Below, piece after piece: positions 1-6,764 of a stretch of 7,045 nt of DNA (the stretch's first letter is position 1; each line of letters opens with the position of its first letter). Source of the DNA: an uncultured beta proteobacterium (GTDB lineage: Bacteria; Pseudomonadota; Gammaproteobacteria; Burkholderiales; Rhodocyclaceae); NCBI GenBank assembly GCA_903930395.1, contig CAIYYE010000319.1, positions 1 through 7,045 on the forward strand. The letters are read 5' to 3'. Under the pieces are notes generated by a model. The model had not been told where the DNA came from, ran no database searches, and saw only the letters and a list, made by a program, of their open reading frames with translations. The translations under genes were made by a program, and so were the position numbers.

Positions 1-744
1 CGGCATGTCGCCGATTTCGTCGAGGAAGAGCGTGCCGCTCTCGGCTTGCTCGAAGCGACCGCGCCGTTGCGCCTGCGCCCCGGTAAAGGCACCGCGCTCG
101 TGGCCAAAGAGTTCCGACTCGAGCAAGTCCTTGGGAATGGCCGCCGTATTAATCGCAATGAAGGGCTTGTCGGCGCGCGGGCTGTGGCGATGCAGGGCAC
201 GCGCCACGAGTTCCTTGCCCGAGCCGGACTCGCCGGTAATCAGCACGGTCGCATGCGACATCGCCAGGCGGCCGATGGCACGGAAGACTTCCTGCATGGC
301 GGGGGCCTGGCCGAGGATCTCCGGGACCAGCCCGACTTCTTCCATTGCACCACTCTGGTGCATGGACTCGTCGATGGCACGGCGGATCAACTCGACGGCC
401 TGATCGACGTCGAAGGGTTTCGGCAGGTATTCGAAGGCTCCACCCTGGAAGGCTGCAACGGCGCTTTCCAGATCGGAGTAGGCGGTCATGATGATGACCG
501 GCACCGACGGGAAGCGGGTTTTTACCTCCTGTAGCAGCTCCAGCCCCGACTGGCCCGGCATGCGGATGTCCGAAAGCAGCACTTGTGGCGGCTCGACGCC
601 CTGTTCCAGCTGCGAAATCGCCTCGCTGGCCGAGGCATAACTCTTGAACGGGATACCTTCGCGGGACAGGGTTTTTTCCAGCACCCAGCGAATGGAGCGA
701 TCGTCGTCTACGATCCAGACCGGTTTCATATTTTGTAGGCTCAT
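1..744 (-). CDS. ntrC: NtrC (NRI), nitrogen regulation response regulator; 3' end lies outside the window
   Basis: Sigma-54-dependent activator phosphorylated by NtrB; as an oligomer it uses ATP hydrolysis to open sigma-54 promoters such as that of glnA. Only residues 1-248 are visible, about half of the usual ~470; most of the AAA+ domain and the Fis-type DNA-binding domain lie off the left edge. Seen, numbered from the ATG at 744: receiver domain ~6-125 with acidic triad D13-D15, phosphoacceptor D59 in [10 protein letters not shown]87 in IIMTA and K109 in YLPKPF; linker ~126-145; AAA+ domain with Walker A GESGSGKE (171-178), sigma-54-contacting GAFTGA (218-223) and Walker B GTLFLDE (237-243). 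A second in-frame ATG at 729 ([10 protein letters not shown]) would put the phosphoacceptor at D54, the enteric number. Neither start has a strong ribosome-binding site. The gene follows ntrB by 34 bp, so the two are probably co-transcribed. Family assignment is very secure; the exact start is not. Confidence 0.97.
   Translation of the reverse strand, partial: MSLQNMKPVWIVDDDRSIRWVLEKTLSREGIPFKSYASASEAISQLEQGVEPPQVLLSDIRMPGQSGLELLQEVKTRFPSVPVIIMTAYSDLESAVAAFQGGAFEYLPKPFDVDQAVELIRRAIDESMHQSGAMEEVGLVPEILGQAPAMQEVFRAIGRLAMSHATVLITGESGSGKELVARALHRHSPRADKPFIAINTAAIPKDLLESELFGHERGAFTGAQAQRRGRFEQAESGTLFLDEIGDMP
346..362. promoter_or_regulatory. Putative NtrC-binding site inside the ntrC coding sequence
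   Basis: The sequence TGCACCACTCTGGTGCA is a perfect 7-3-7 inverted repeat and matches the ideal NtrC operator described for enteric bacteria (TGCACCA, three bases, TGGTGCA). It lies about 380 bp inside ntrC and encodes residues 128-133 (MHQSGA) of the receiver-AAA+ linker, where protein-level constraint should be low. Seen: the perfect match. Inferred: that NtrC binds it. No sigma-54 promoter (GG-N10-GC type) was recognised close by. Chance occurrence or codon constraint cannot be excluded. Confidence 0.5.
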
Positions 745-778
745 TTTGTGTTCAGAATGAGCCTGACAGAAGCAAGAC

Positions 779-1852
779 TCAAGCCTGCTCCACCGGCAGA
801 TTCAGCGTGAACACCGTGTTGCCCGGCCGGCTGACACAATTGATCGTCCCGTGATGGTGCTGGATGAAATTCTGGGCGATGGTCAGCCCGAGACCGCTTC
901 CCCCCTCTCGTCCGGAGACCAGCGGGTAGAACATGCGCTCGCGGATTTCGTCGGAAATGCCGGGGCCGTTGTCGATCACCTTGAGTTCCAGCGCCAGACG
1001 ATAGCGTTTCTTGGCCAGCGTCACCTGGCGCAGGGAGCGCGTCCGGAGGACGATCTCGCCTTCGCCGCCCATCGCCTGCGCAGCATTGCGGGCGATATTG
1101 AGGACGGCCTGGATGAGCTGTTCGCGGTCGCCCACCAACTCCGGCAAGCTGGTGTCATAATCCCGGCGAACGCTCAGCGAACCGGGAAACTCCGCGGTCA
1201 GCAGGCTACGCACCCTTTCGAGGATTTCATGAATATTCACTGTCGTCGGCAACATCGCCCGATGCGGCGTCAGCAGGCGCTGCATCAAGTCCTGCAGGCG
1301 ATCCGCCTCCTTGATGATGACCTGCGTGTATTCCTTGAGCGAGGGGGCATTGGCCAGATGCGCCAGCTCATGTTCGAGCAACTGGGCGGCGCCCCGGATA
1401 CCGCCGAGCGGATTCTTGATTTCATGGGCCAGATTGCGGATCAACTCCCGGCTGACCTGCTGCTGCTCGATCAGGCGCTCCTCGCGGGTCGCCGTCAGAT
1501 GATGCTGGATCGGCTGCAACTCGAGCAGCAGGCGGACGCCGGGCGCAATGTCCGGGCGCAGCGGCGTCACCGTACAGTTGATATTGAGCAGTTCGCCATC
1601 GCTGCGTTTGAGGTCGATGTTCTGGCCGGTGTAGCCCCAGTTGTTGTTGAGCCCGTTATCGAGGGCCGCCTGCAGGGTCGCCGAGCAGGTGCACACCGCA
1701 CCCAGCGTTTTGCCCACCACGGCACGACCACTGACGGCCAGAAGATTTTCACCTGCCGCATTGATATAACGGATGGCCAGCGCGTCATCGAGCAAGAGCA
1801 CGGCCGAAGCCAGCAGATCGAGGCCGGCAAAGGAAGAATGTGTCACGTTCAT
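779..1852 (-). CDS. ntrB: NtrB (NRII), nitrogen regulation sensor histidine kinase
   Basis: Soluble two-component kinase/phosphatase that sets the phosphorylation state of NtrC, in known systems under control of PII proteins. Numbered from the ATG at 1852 (357 residues; E. coli NtrB has 349): PAS-type sensor domain ~8-112; dimerisation/phosphotransfer domain with the H box [12 protein letters not shown], phosphoacceptor H143; ATPase domain with N box NIARNAAQA (N256), G1 DNGPGI (294-299) and G2 [10 protein letters not shown] (314-323). No membrane segment, as expected. In-frame ATGs at 1861, 1918 and 1924 would extend the N terminus by up to 24 residues. I prefer 1852 because [14 protein letters not shown] resembles NtrB N termini, the length fits, and the longer start leaves only 29 bp to the divergent gene. 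No start has a convincing ribosome-binding site. The PAS region has an unusual C54-T-C56 pair plus C93. ntrC follows after 34 bp. Confidence 0.95.
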   Translation of the reverse strand: MNVTHSSFAGLDLLASAVLLLDDALAIRYINAAGENLLAVSGRAVVGKTLGAVCTCSATLQAALDNGLNNNWGYTGQNIDLKRSDGELLNINCTVTPLRPDIAPGVRLLLELQPIQHHLTATREERLIEQQQVSRELIRNLAHEIKNPLGGIRGAAQLLEHELAHLANAPSLKEYTQVIIKEADRLQDLMQRLLTPHRAMLPTTVNIHEILERVRSLLTAEFPGSLSVRRDYDTSLPELVGDREQLIQAVLNIARNAAQAMGGEGEIVLRTRSLRQVTLAKKRYRLALELKVIDNGPGISDEIRERMFYPLVSGREGGSGLGLTIAQNFIQHHHGTINCVSRPGNTVFTLNLPVEQA

Positions 1853-1894
1853 GTCCAGCATTGTAACGATTTGGGCGCCGCCCTCGACGATAAC

Positions 1895-1924
1895 TTGCCC
1901 TACTGACCCATCGTTCATTATCAT
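1895..1924 (+). promoter_or_regulatory. Possible sigma-70 promoter for the RND efflux operon
   Basis: A -35-like TTGCCC (1895-1900, 4 of 6 to consensus) is followed after 18 bp by a -10-like TATCAT (1919-1924, 5 of 6). Transcription would start near 1931, leaving a leader of about 23 nt before the ATG at 1954. The placement upstream of a divergent operon is sensible, but the spacing and -35 are suboptimal. This is a prediction by eye only. Confidence 0.3.
1917..1922 (-). promoter_or_regulatory. Possible -10 element for ntrBC
   Basis: On the minus strand this reads GATAAT, 5 of 6 to TATAAT, and would start transcription near 1910, about 55-60 nt before the ntrB ATG at 1852. No good -35 sits 16-18 bp upstream, so the promoter would be weak or activator-dependent. 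It overlaps the -10 proposed for the divergent efflux operon. If real, it excludes the ntrB starts at 1918 and 1924. Confidence 0.2.
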
Positions 1925-1953
1925 CCACGAACTCGGTACCGGATCTCCATAAA

Positions 1954-3042
1954 ATGCCCAACTCCCCCACTCGCGTCGCCACCCTGCTCCTGCTTGCCGC
2001 CACTACCCTGACCGGGTGCGGCAGCAGCGAGGCCCCGCCGGCGGCGAACCGCGTCGTGCTCGTCCAGTCCGCGGGCAGCGCGGCAACGACGACCGGCGTC
2101 TATACCGGTGAGGTCCGCGCCCGGCATGAGGTTGACCTGGCTTTCCGCGTCGGCGGCAAGATTGCCGCCCGGCTCGTCGATGCCGGCGCCGAAATCAAGG
2201 CTGGCCAGCCACTCGCCCGCCTCGACCCGGCCGACCTTGAACTGGCCGCCAGCGCCGCCCGCGCCCAATTGAGCGCCGCCGAAAGCGAGCACACCACAGC
2301 CCGTGCCGAGCGCGAACGCTATGCCGGCCTGCTCGCCAAAAAATTCGTCAGCCAGGCTGCTTTCGACGCCAAGGACAATGCCTTCAACAGTGCCCAGGGC
2401 CGCCTCGAGCAAGCCCGCGCCCAGAGCCGGATCAGTGGCAACCAGGCCGCCTACGGCACCCTGAGCAGCGAATTCCCCGCCATCGTCACCGCCGTTGTCG
2501 CCGATACCGGCCAGGTGGTGGGCGCCGGCCAGACGGTGCTGCGCGTCGCCCGCCCGGAGGAGAAGGAAGTGGCCATCGCCATTCCCGAAAGCCGGCTGGC
2601 TGAACTGAAAGCCGCCAAAACCCTGGTCGTCAGTCTCTGGGCCGACCCGAAACTGGCCTTGCGCGGCGAATTGCGCGAGCTGTCGCCGGCCGCCGACCCG
2701 GCCACCCGGACCTACGCGGCACGCATCCGCATCATCCAGCCGCCGCCTGAACTTCGCCTCGGCATGACCGCGCGGGTGGCCATCGGCAGCGCCGCCGAAA
2801 CCACGCTGCTCGTCCCGCTGAGCGCCGTCATCGATCTCGGCCAGGGGCCGCTGGTCCGTGTCGTCAAGGACGGCAAGGTACTTTCCCGGCCGGTCCAGGT
2901 CGCCCGCTTCCGAGAGGATGGCGTTGCGCTGAATGGCGGGCTGGAAGCCGGCGAACTGGTCATCATCAGCGGCGCCGGCCAACTGGTCGACGGGCAGGCG
3001 GTCGAAGCACGGCCAGCCACGCCGCCGGAACGACAGCGCTGA
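1954..3042 (+). CDS. RND efflux periplasmic adaptor (membrane fusion protein), lipoprotein
   Basis: Bridges an inner-membrane RND pump to an outer-membrane channel; probably anchored by lipid in the periplasmic leaflet of the inner membrane. Seen in 362 residues: a signal peptide with lipobox LTGC, so the mature N terminus would be C22; first half of the barrel-sandwich (lipoyl-like) domain ~58-92 (FRVGGKIAARLVDAGAEIKAGQ); an Ala/Glu/Arg-rich alpha-helical hairpin ~93-160; second lipoyl half ~168-198 (VVADTGQVVGAGQTVLRV); beta-barrel ~203-280 with the family motif ADPATRTYAARI (248-259); membrane-proximal domain ~285-350. The stop codon lies one base before the ATG of the pump gene, so the pair is an operon, probably translationally coupled. 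The ribosome-binding site is weak. The family (HlyD/AcrA-like) is secure; the substrate cannot be told. No heavy-metal signature such as a His-rich segment is seen, so a drug, detergent or other organic substrate is more likely than metal export. Confidence 0.92.
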   Translation: MPNSPTRVATLLLLAATTLTGCGSSEAPPAANRVVLVQSAGSAATTTGVYTGEVRARHEVDLAFRVGGKIAARLVDAGAEIKAGQPLARLDPADLELAASAARAQLSAAESEHTTARAERERYAGLLAKKFVSQAAFDAKDNAFNSAQGRLEQARAQSRISGNQAAYGTLSSEFPAIVTAVVADTGQVVGAGQTVLRVARPEEKEVAIAIPESRLAELKAAKTLVVSLWADPKLALRGELRELSPAADPATRTYAARIRIIQPPPELRLGMTARVAIGSAAETTLLVPLSAVIDLGQGPLVRVVKDGKVLSRPVQVARFREDGVALNGGLEAGELVIISGAGQLVDGQAVEARPATPPERQR

Positions 3043-3043
3043 G

Positions 3044-6000
3044 ATGAGCCACCGCTTCAACCTCTCCGACTGGACGCTCCACCACCGCACGCTGGTCGGC
3101 TATTTCCTGCTCGCCATCGCCCTCATGGGCGTCTTTGCCTTCAGCCGGCTCGGCCAGGCCGAAGATCCGCCCTTTACCTTCAAGGTCATGGTCATCCGGA
3201 CGCTCTGGCCGGGGGCCACGGCGCGTCAGGTCGAACAGCAGCTGACCGACAAGATCGAGAAGAAACTCCAGGAAACGCCCTATATCGACCGCGTATCGAG
3301 CTTTTCCCGGCCCGGCGAATCGACCGTCATGTTCTTTGCGCTGGACAGCACGCCGCCGGGCAGTGTGCCCGATGTCTATTATCAGGTCCGCAAGAAGATA
3401 GGCGATATCCGCCACACCCTGCCGAACGGCATCCAGGGGCCATTTTTCAACGACGAGTTCGGCGATGTTTTTGGCAATATTTACGCCCTGACCGCCGAGG
3501 GGCTCGATTATCCGCAGCTCAAGGACATGGCCGAGCGGATCCGCGACGAATTGCTGCGAGTGCCGCAGGTCGGCAAGGTTGAAATTTTCGGCATCCAGGA
3601 CGAGAAGATTTACGTCGAACTCTCCAACAGCAAGCTGGCGACGCTGGGCATCGACCTGACGACGATCACCCAGGCCCTCAACCAGCAGAATGCCGTCGCC
3701 GCCACCGGATTTTTCGAAACATCGAGCGAACGCATCCAGATTCACCCCGGCGGCGCCTTCAACAGCGTCCAGGCCGTCGCCGATACGCTGATCCGCGCTG
3801 GCAACCGGAGTTTCCGGCTGGGCGATATCGCCGAGGTGCACCGTGGCAGCATGGATCCGCCCTCCACCCAGGTCCGCTACAGCGGCAAACGCGCCCTGGC
3901 CATCGGCGTCACCATGGCCAAGGGCGGCGACATCATCGAACTCGGCAAGGCGCTGAGCGGCCGCGTCGCCAAATTGCAGGCAACGCTCCCGGTCGGCGTC
4001 AATATCGGCGTTGCGATCAGTCAGCCCGCCGCCGTCGCCCGCTCGGTCACCGCTTTCACGCAGGCCCTCGGCGAGGCGGTCGCCGTCGTCATGCTGGTCA
4101 CCTTCATCAGCCTCGGCATCCGCACCGGACTGGTCGTTGCCATTTCCATTCCGCTCGTCCTCGCCGCCACTTTCCTCGCCATGTACCTCTTCAACGTCGG
4201 CCTGCACAAGGTCTCGCTTGGCGCCCTGGTCCTCGCCCTCGGCCTGCTCGTGGATGATGCGATCATCGCCGTCGAGATGATGTGGGTGAAGATGGAACAG
4301 GGCTGGGAACGCACGCGCGCCGCCTCCTTCGCCTACACGAGCACGGCCGGGCCGATGCTCTCGGGCACCCTGGTCACCGTTGCCGGCTTCATCCCGATTG
4401 CGCTGGCCAAGTCGTCGACCGGCGAATATGCCTTCGCCTTCTTCCAGATCAACGTCTTCGCCCTGCTCATTTCGTGGCTGGCCGCTGTCATTGCCATTCC
4501 CTGGCTCGGCTACAAGCTCCTGCCCGATCCGCGCGCCACACACCAGCCCGGCCGCCTGACGCAACGCCTGCCCCGTCTCGCCCGCCTGGCCGACAAACTC
4601 GGACTCAACGGCCCGGCCCATGCTGAAGACCATGACGTCTATGGCACGACTTTCTATACGCGTTTTCGCCAGCTCGTCAGCTGGTGCGTCGCCCGGCGCT
4701 GGCTGGTCATCGGCATCACCATAGCCCTCTTTGCGCTGGCGATTGTCGGCATGGGCAAGGTCCAGAAGCAGTTTTTCCCGAACTCGACGCGTCTTGAACT
4801 GAACGTCGAACTGCGCCTGCCTGAGGGTGCCTCGATTGCCGCCATCGATGGTGAAGTCCGCAAGCTTGAGCAGTGGCTGGCCAAGGACAAGGCAGAATTC
4901 GACCAGTACGAGCACTTCATCGCCTACATCGGTTCCGGCTCGCCGCGCTACTACCTCAGCCTCGACCAGCAGATGCCATCGAGTAACGTCGGCCAGTTCG
5001 TCATCGTGACGCGCCATGTCGAAGCCCGCGAAGCCCTGCGCGAGCGCCTGATCAAGCTGTTCGAGAGCGACAGCTTCGCCGCCCGCGGCAATATCGCCCG
5101 CATCGAGAACGGCCCGCCGGTCGGCTATCCGGTGCAATACCGCGTCTCCGGCGAAGACCCGGCCATCCTGCGCCAGGTAGCCGGCCAGGTCGCCGCGGCC
5201 ATGCGCCAGGACCCGGAGTTGTCGAACATCAACGTCGACTGGAGCGAACTGTCCAAATCGGTCGAGATCGAAATCGACCAGGACAAGGCGCGGCTGCTCG
5301 GCGTTTCCAGCCAGGACATTGCAGCGCTGCTCAACATGTCGCTGAACGGCTTTACGGTGACCACCTACCGCGAGGGCGAGAAGAGCATCGACGTCGTCCT
5401 GCGCGGCGACCGCGAGGAACGCAGCCACCTCTCCTTGCTCGACGACCTGTCCGTGCCGACCCGCGCCGGGAAGAGCGTCCCGCTGAGCCAGATCGGCCGC
5501 CTCAAGCACAGCTTCGAACCCGGCCTGGTCTGGCGGCGCGACCGTCTGCCGACAATCACGGTGCGCGCCAACCTTTACGACAAGACGCAACCCGCCACCA
5601 TCGTCGGCCACCTGAAGCCGGCCATCGATGCCATCGAAGCCAAGCTACCGGATGGCTATCACATCGCCACCGGCGGCTCGGTCGAAGAGTCCTCCAAGGG
5701 TTCCGGCTCGGTCATGGCCGGCATACCGCTCTTCGTGCTGGTCGTGGTGACCGTCCTGATGATCCAGTTGCAGAGCGTTTCGCGCGTCGTCATGGTTCTG
5801 CTGACCGCGCCGCTCGGCATCATCGGCATCACGCTTTTCCTGCTCGTCTTCAATCAGCCCTTCGGCTTCATGGCGCTGCTTGGCACCATTGCCCTGTTCG
5901 GCATGATCATGCGCAACTCGGTGATTCTCGTCGATCAGATCGAGCAGGACATAGCGGCCGGCCGACCACGCTGGGAGGCGATTGTCGAATCGACGGTGCG

Positions 6001-6181
6001 ACGCTTCCGGCCCATCGTACTGACCGCCGCGGCGGCCGTTCTGGCCATGATTCCGCTCTCGCGCAACGATTTCTTCGGCCCCATGGCCGTCGCCATCATG
6101 GGCGGCCTCATCGTGGCCACGGCGCTGACCCTGCTTTTCCTGCCGGCACTGTATGCGGCCTGGTACAAAGTCAGTCGGTAG
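3044..6181 (+). CDS. RND family efflux pump, inner-membrane permease (HAE1/AcrB-like)
   Basis: Proton-driven exporter of 1045 residues (AcrB has 1049) that works as a trimer with the adaptor encoded upstream. Seen: TM1 ~16-34; first periplasmic (porter) region ~35-330; TM2-TM6 ~330-510 including LGLLVDDAIIAVE with the proton-relay pair D404/D405 (AcrB D407/D408); TM7 near ~550-570 after a cytoplasmic linker; second porter region with a GSGSPRYYLSL motif; TM8-TM12 at the C terminus, including T994 at the place of AcrB T978. At the place of AcrB K940 in TM10 there is R957 (GMIMRNSVILVDQ). The D-D pair rather than the D-G pair of heavy-metal pumps argues for the hydrophobe/amphiphile class; the N terminus and EDPP motif recall TriC-like pumps, from memory only. 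The open frame extends upstream to 2933, but the ATG at 3044 is chosen because it starts at the expected MSHRFNLSDWTL and lies one base after the adaptor stop. No outer-membrane channel gene follows. The last codons lie in a palindromic repeat. Confidence 0.95.
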   Translation: MSHRFNLSDWTLHHRTLVGYFLLAIALMGVFAFSRLGQAEDPPFTFKVMVIRTLWPGATARQVEQQLTDKIEKKLQETPYIDRVSSFSRPGESTVMFFALDSTPPGSVPDVYYQVRKKIGDIRHTLPNGIQGPFFNDEFGDVFGNIYALTAEGLDYPQLKDMAERIRDELLRVPQVGKVEIFGIQDEKIYVELSNSKLATLGIDLTTITQALNQQNAVAATGFFETSSERIQIHPGGAFNSVQAVADTLIRAGNRSFRLGDIAEVHRGSMDPPSTQVRYSGKRALAIGVTMAKGGDIIELGKALSGRVAKLQATLPVGVNIGVAISQPAAVARSVTAFTQALGEAVAVVMLVTFISLGIRTGLVVAISIPLVLAATFLAMYLFNVGLHKVSLGALVLALGLLVDDAIIAVEMMWVKMEQGWERTRAASFAYTSTAGPMLSGTLVTVAGFIPIALAKSSTGEYAFAFFQINVFALLISWLAAVIAIPWLGYKLLPDPRATHQPGRLTQRLPRLARLADKLGLNGPAHAEDHDVYGTTFYTRFRQLVSWCVARRWLVIGITIALFALAIVGMGKVQKQFFPNSTRLELNVELRLPEGASIAAIDGEVRKLEQWLAKDKAEFDQYEHFIAYIGSGSPRYYLSLDQQMPSSNVGQFVIVTRHVEAREALRERLIKLFESDSFAARGNIARIENGPPVGYPVQYRVSGEDPAILRQVAGQVAAAMRQDPELSNINVDWSELSKSVEIEIDQDKARLLGVSSQDIAALLNMSLNGFTVTTYREGEKSIDVVLRGDREERSHLSLLDDLSVPTRAGKSVPLSQIGRLKHSFEPGLVWRRDRLPTITVRANLYDKTQPATIVGHLKPAIDAIEAKLPDGYHIATGGSVEESSKGSGSVMAGIPLFVLVVVTVLMIQLQSVSRVVMVLLTAPLGIIGITLFLLVFNQPFGFMALLGTIALFGMIMRNSVILVDQIEQDIAAGRPRWEAIVESTVRRFRPIVLTAAAAVLAMIPLSRNDFFGPMAVAIMGGLIVATALTLLFLPALYAAWYKVSR

Positions 6182-6264
6182 TTGTTAGTCGCAAGTTTTT
6201 AGCCAGAAAAAAGGGCGCCGCGGCGCCCTCTAACTTGGCTAGCGACCAATAACTAGCGACTAAC
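6170..6264. repeat. 95-bp imperfect palindromic element spanning the ends of both convergent genes
   Basis: Two 26-bp arms (6170-6195 and, inverted, 6239-6264) match at 21 of 26 positions and flank a perfect 16-bp palindrome (GGGCGCCGCGGCGCCC, 6213-6228). A further AGCCA/TGGCT pair (6201-6205, 6236-6240) lies exactly 7 bp from the central palindrome on each side; the left half has a few extra bases. Each arm holds two copies of a 12-mer like GTTAGTCGCTAG at 14-bp spacing (6170 and 6184 on plus; ending at 6264 and 6250 on minus). The stop codons of the pump and of the DUF4124 gene both lie in the arms, so both proteins end in Val-Ser-Arg. It resembles REP- or MITE-like intergenic palindromes, but whether it is dispersed in the genome cannot be seen here. 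Confidence 0.75.
6207..6228 (-). terminator. Intrinsic terminator after the DUF4124 gene
   Basis: Read on the minus strand, a GC-only hairpin (GGGCGC, loop CGCG, GCGCCC) is followed directly by six T (complement of 6207-6212). It begins about 25 nt after the DUF4124 stop at 6253. On the plus strand the same hairpin is followed by TCTAACTTGG, without a T run, so it is a poor intrinsic terminator for the efflux operon unless the larger palindrome helps. Confidence 0.8.
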
Positions 6265-6699
6265 CGCCAGCTCCTTCTGAATCGCCTGGATATTCCGCTC
6301 GTGCTGGCCAACGCGCTCGCGATAGGCGACGAGGCGGTCGGGTGGGGTGCGGGCTGCTTCCTGCTCGGCCAGTTCCTTCTTCGCCTGCTGCAGATTGCGC
6401 TGTTCGCCGGCCAGTTCCTGCTCGAGAATGTGGCGGCGGTCGCCGTCACGCGCCTTCTGGGTATCTTCCTGGACGCGGGGAAAACCGGCGGGCGAAGGAT
6501 TGGCCGTAGCGCCGGCGCGCGGCTTGACCGGGGCGGGCTGCGGATTTTCGGAAGCACTGACGATGGCCTTGCAATTCTTTTCGACACGCGCGTTCGAAAT
6601 GACCGTGCCACCGCTGGCATCGGTACATTTGTAAATCACCTGGGCTGAGGCCGCGAGGGGCAACAAGGCGATCAGCAGGGCAAGCGGGCGGCGTGTCAT
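6253..6699 (-). CDS. Small secreted DUF4124-domain protein with C-terminal coiled coil
   Basis: Function unknown. The product has 148 residues from the ATG at 6699: a signal peptide MTRRPLALLIALLPLAASA with likely cleavage after A19; a DUF4124-like segment ~20-45 (VIYKCTDASGGTVISN, second cysteine C43), where C25 and C43 could form a disulfide in the periplasm; a Pro/Ala-rich linker ~55-80; and a charged, Gln/Glu-rich helical region ~90-146, probably coiled coil, broken near residues 118-122 (TPPDR). The start at 6699 is preferred because AGGA lies 9 nt upstream; the ATG at 6708 directly abuts that AGGA, and the frame extends to a TTG at 6717. The gene is bounded by two intrinsic terminators, so it is probably a single transcription unit. 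It lies just downstream of glnA, an association I recall from betaproteobacteria, but that does not establish a role in nitrogen control. The final codons and stop lie in the palindromic repeat. Confidence 0.88.
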   Translation of the reverse strand: MTRRPLALLIALLPLAASAQVIYKCTDASGGTVISNARVEKNCKAIVSASENPQPAPVKPRAGATANPSPAGFPRVQEDTQKARDGDRRHILEQELAGEQRNLQQAKKELAEQEAARTPPDRLVAYRERVGQHERNIQAIQKELAVSR

Positions 6700-6708
6700 C
6701 GGCAACAT

Positions 6709-6712
6709 TCCT
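6709..6712 (-). promoter_or_regulatory. Ribosome-binding site that selects the DUF4124 start
   Basis: The minus strand reads AGGA here, 9 nt before the ATG at 6699 and touching the ATG at 6708. The spacing favours 6699, which also begins directly with a normal signal peptide. Confidence 0.6.
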
Positions 6713-6764
6713 GTCAATTTCCTGAGTGTAACGAACTTAAGGACCGGGCCTGAAATTAGTAGAC

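Noticed and set aside
272..291. TGGCACG resembling the -24 element of a sigma-54 promoter within ntrC.
   Set aside because: No GC dinucleotide occurs at the required 10-base distance from the GG, so the -12 element is missing.
851..1906. Plus-strand open frame of 351 codons opposite ntrB.
   Set aside because: The minus strand carries all NtrB motifs; the plus-strand translation has none.
2933..3043. Upstream extension of the pump reading frame.
   Set aside because: It overlaps the adaptor gene in another frame and adds 37 residues unlike an RND N terminus; the ATG at 3044 fits the family.
1921..3090. Minus-strand open frame of 389 codons opposite the adaptor gene.
   Set aside because: Gly/Ala-rich translation without recognisable motifs; the plus strand encodes a complete adaptor lipoprotein.
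3837..3844. GGTGCACC sequence resembling part of an NtrC site.
   Set aside because: The half-sites are in the reverse order and lack the 3-bp centre, so it does not fit the operator pattern.
2966..5611. Very long minus-strand open frame (881 codons) opposite the RND pump gene.
   Set aside because: It is an antisense shadow of GC-rich coding sequence. Its translation is low-complexity, rich in Gly/Asp/Ala with no domain, whereas the plus strand encodes an intact RND pump.
6301..6648. Plus-strand open frames opposite the DUF4124 gene.
   Set aside because: No ribosome-binding site or domain; the minus strand has a start with AGGA, a signal peptide and a recognisable domain.
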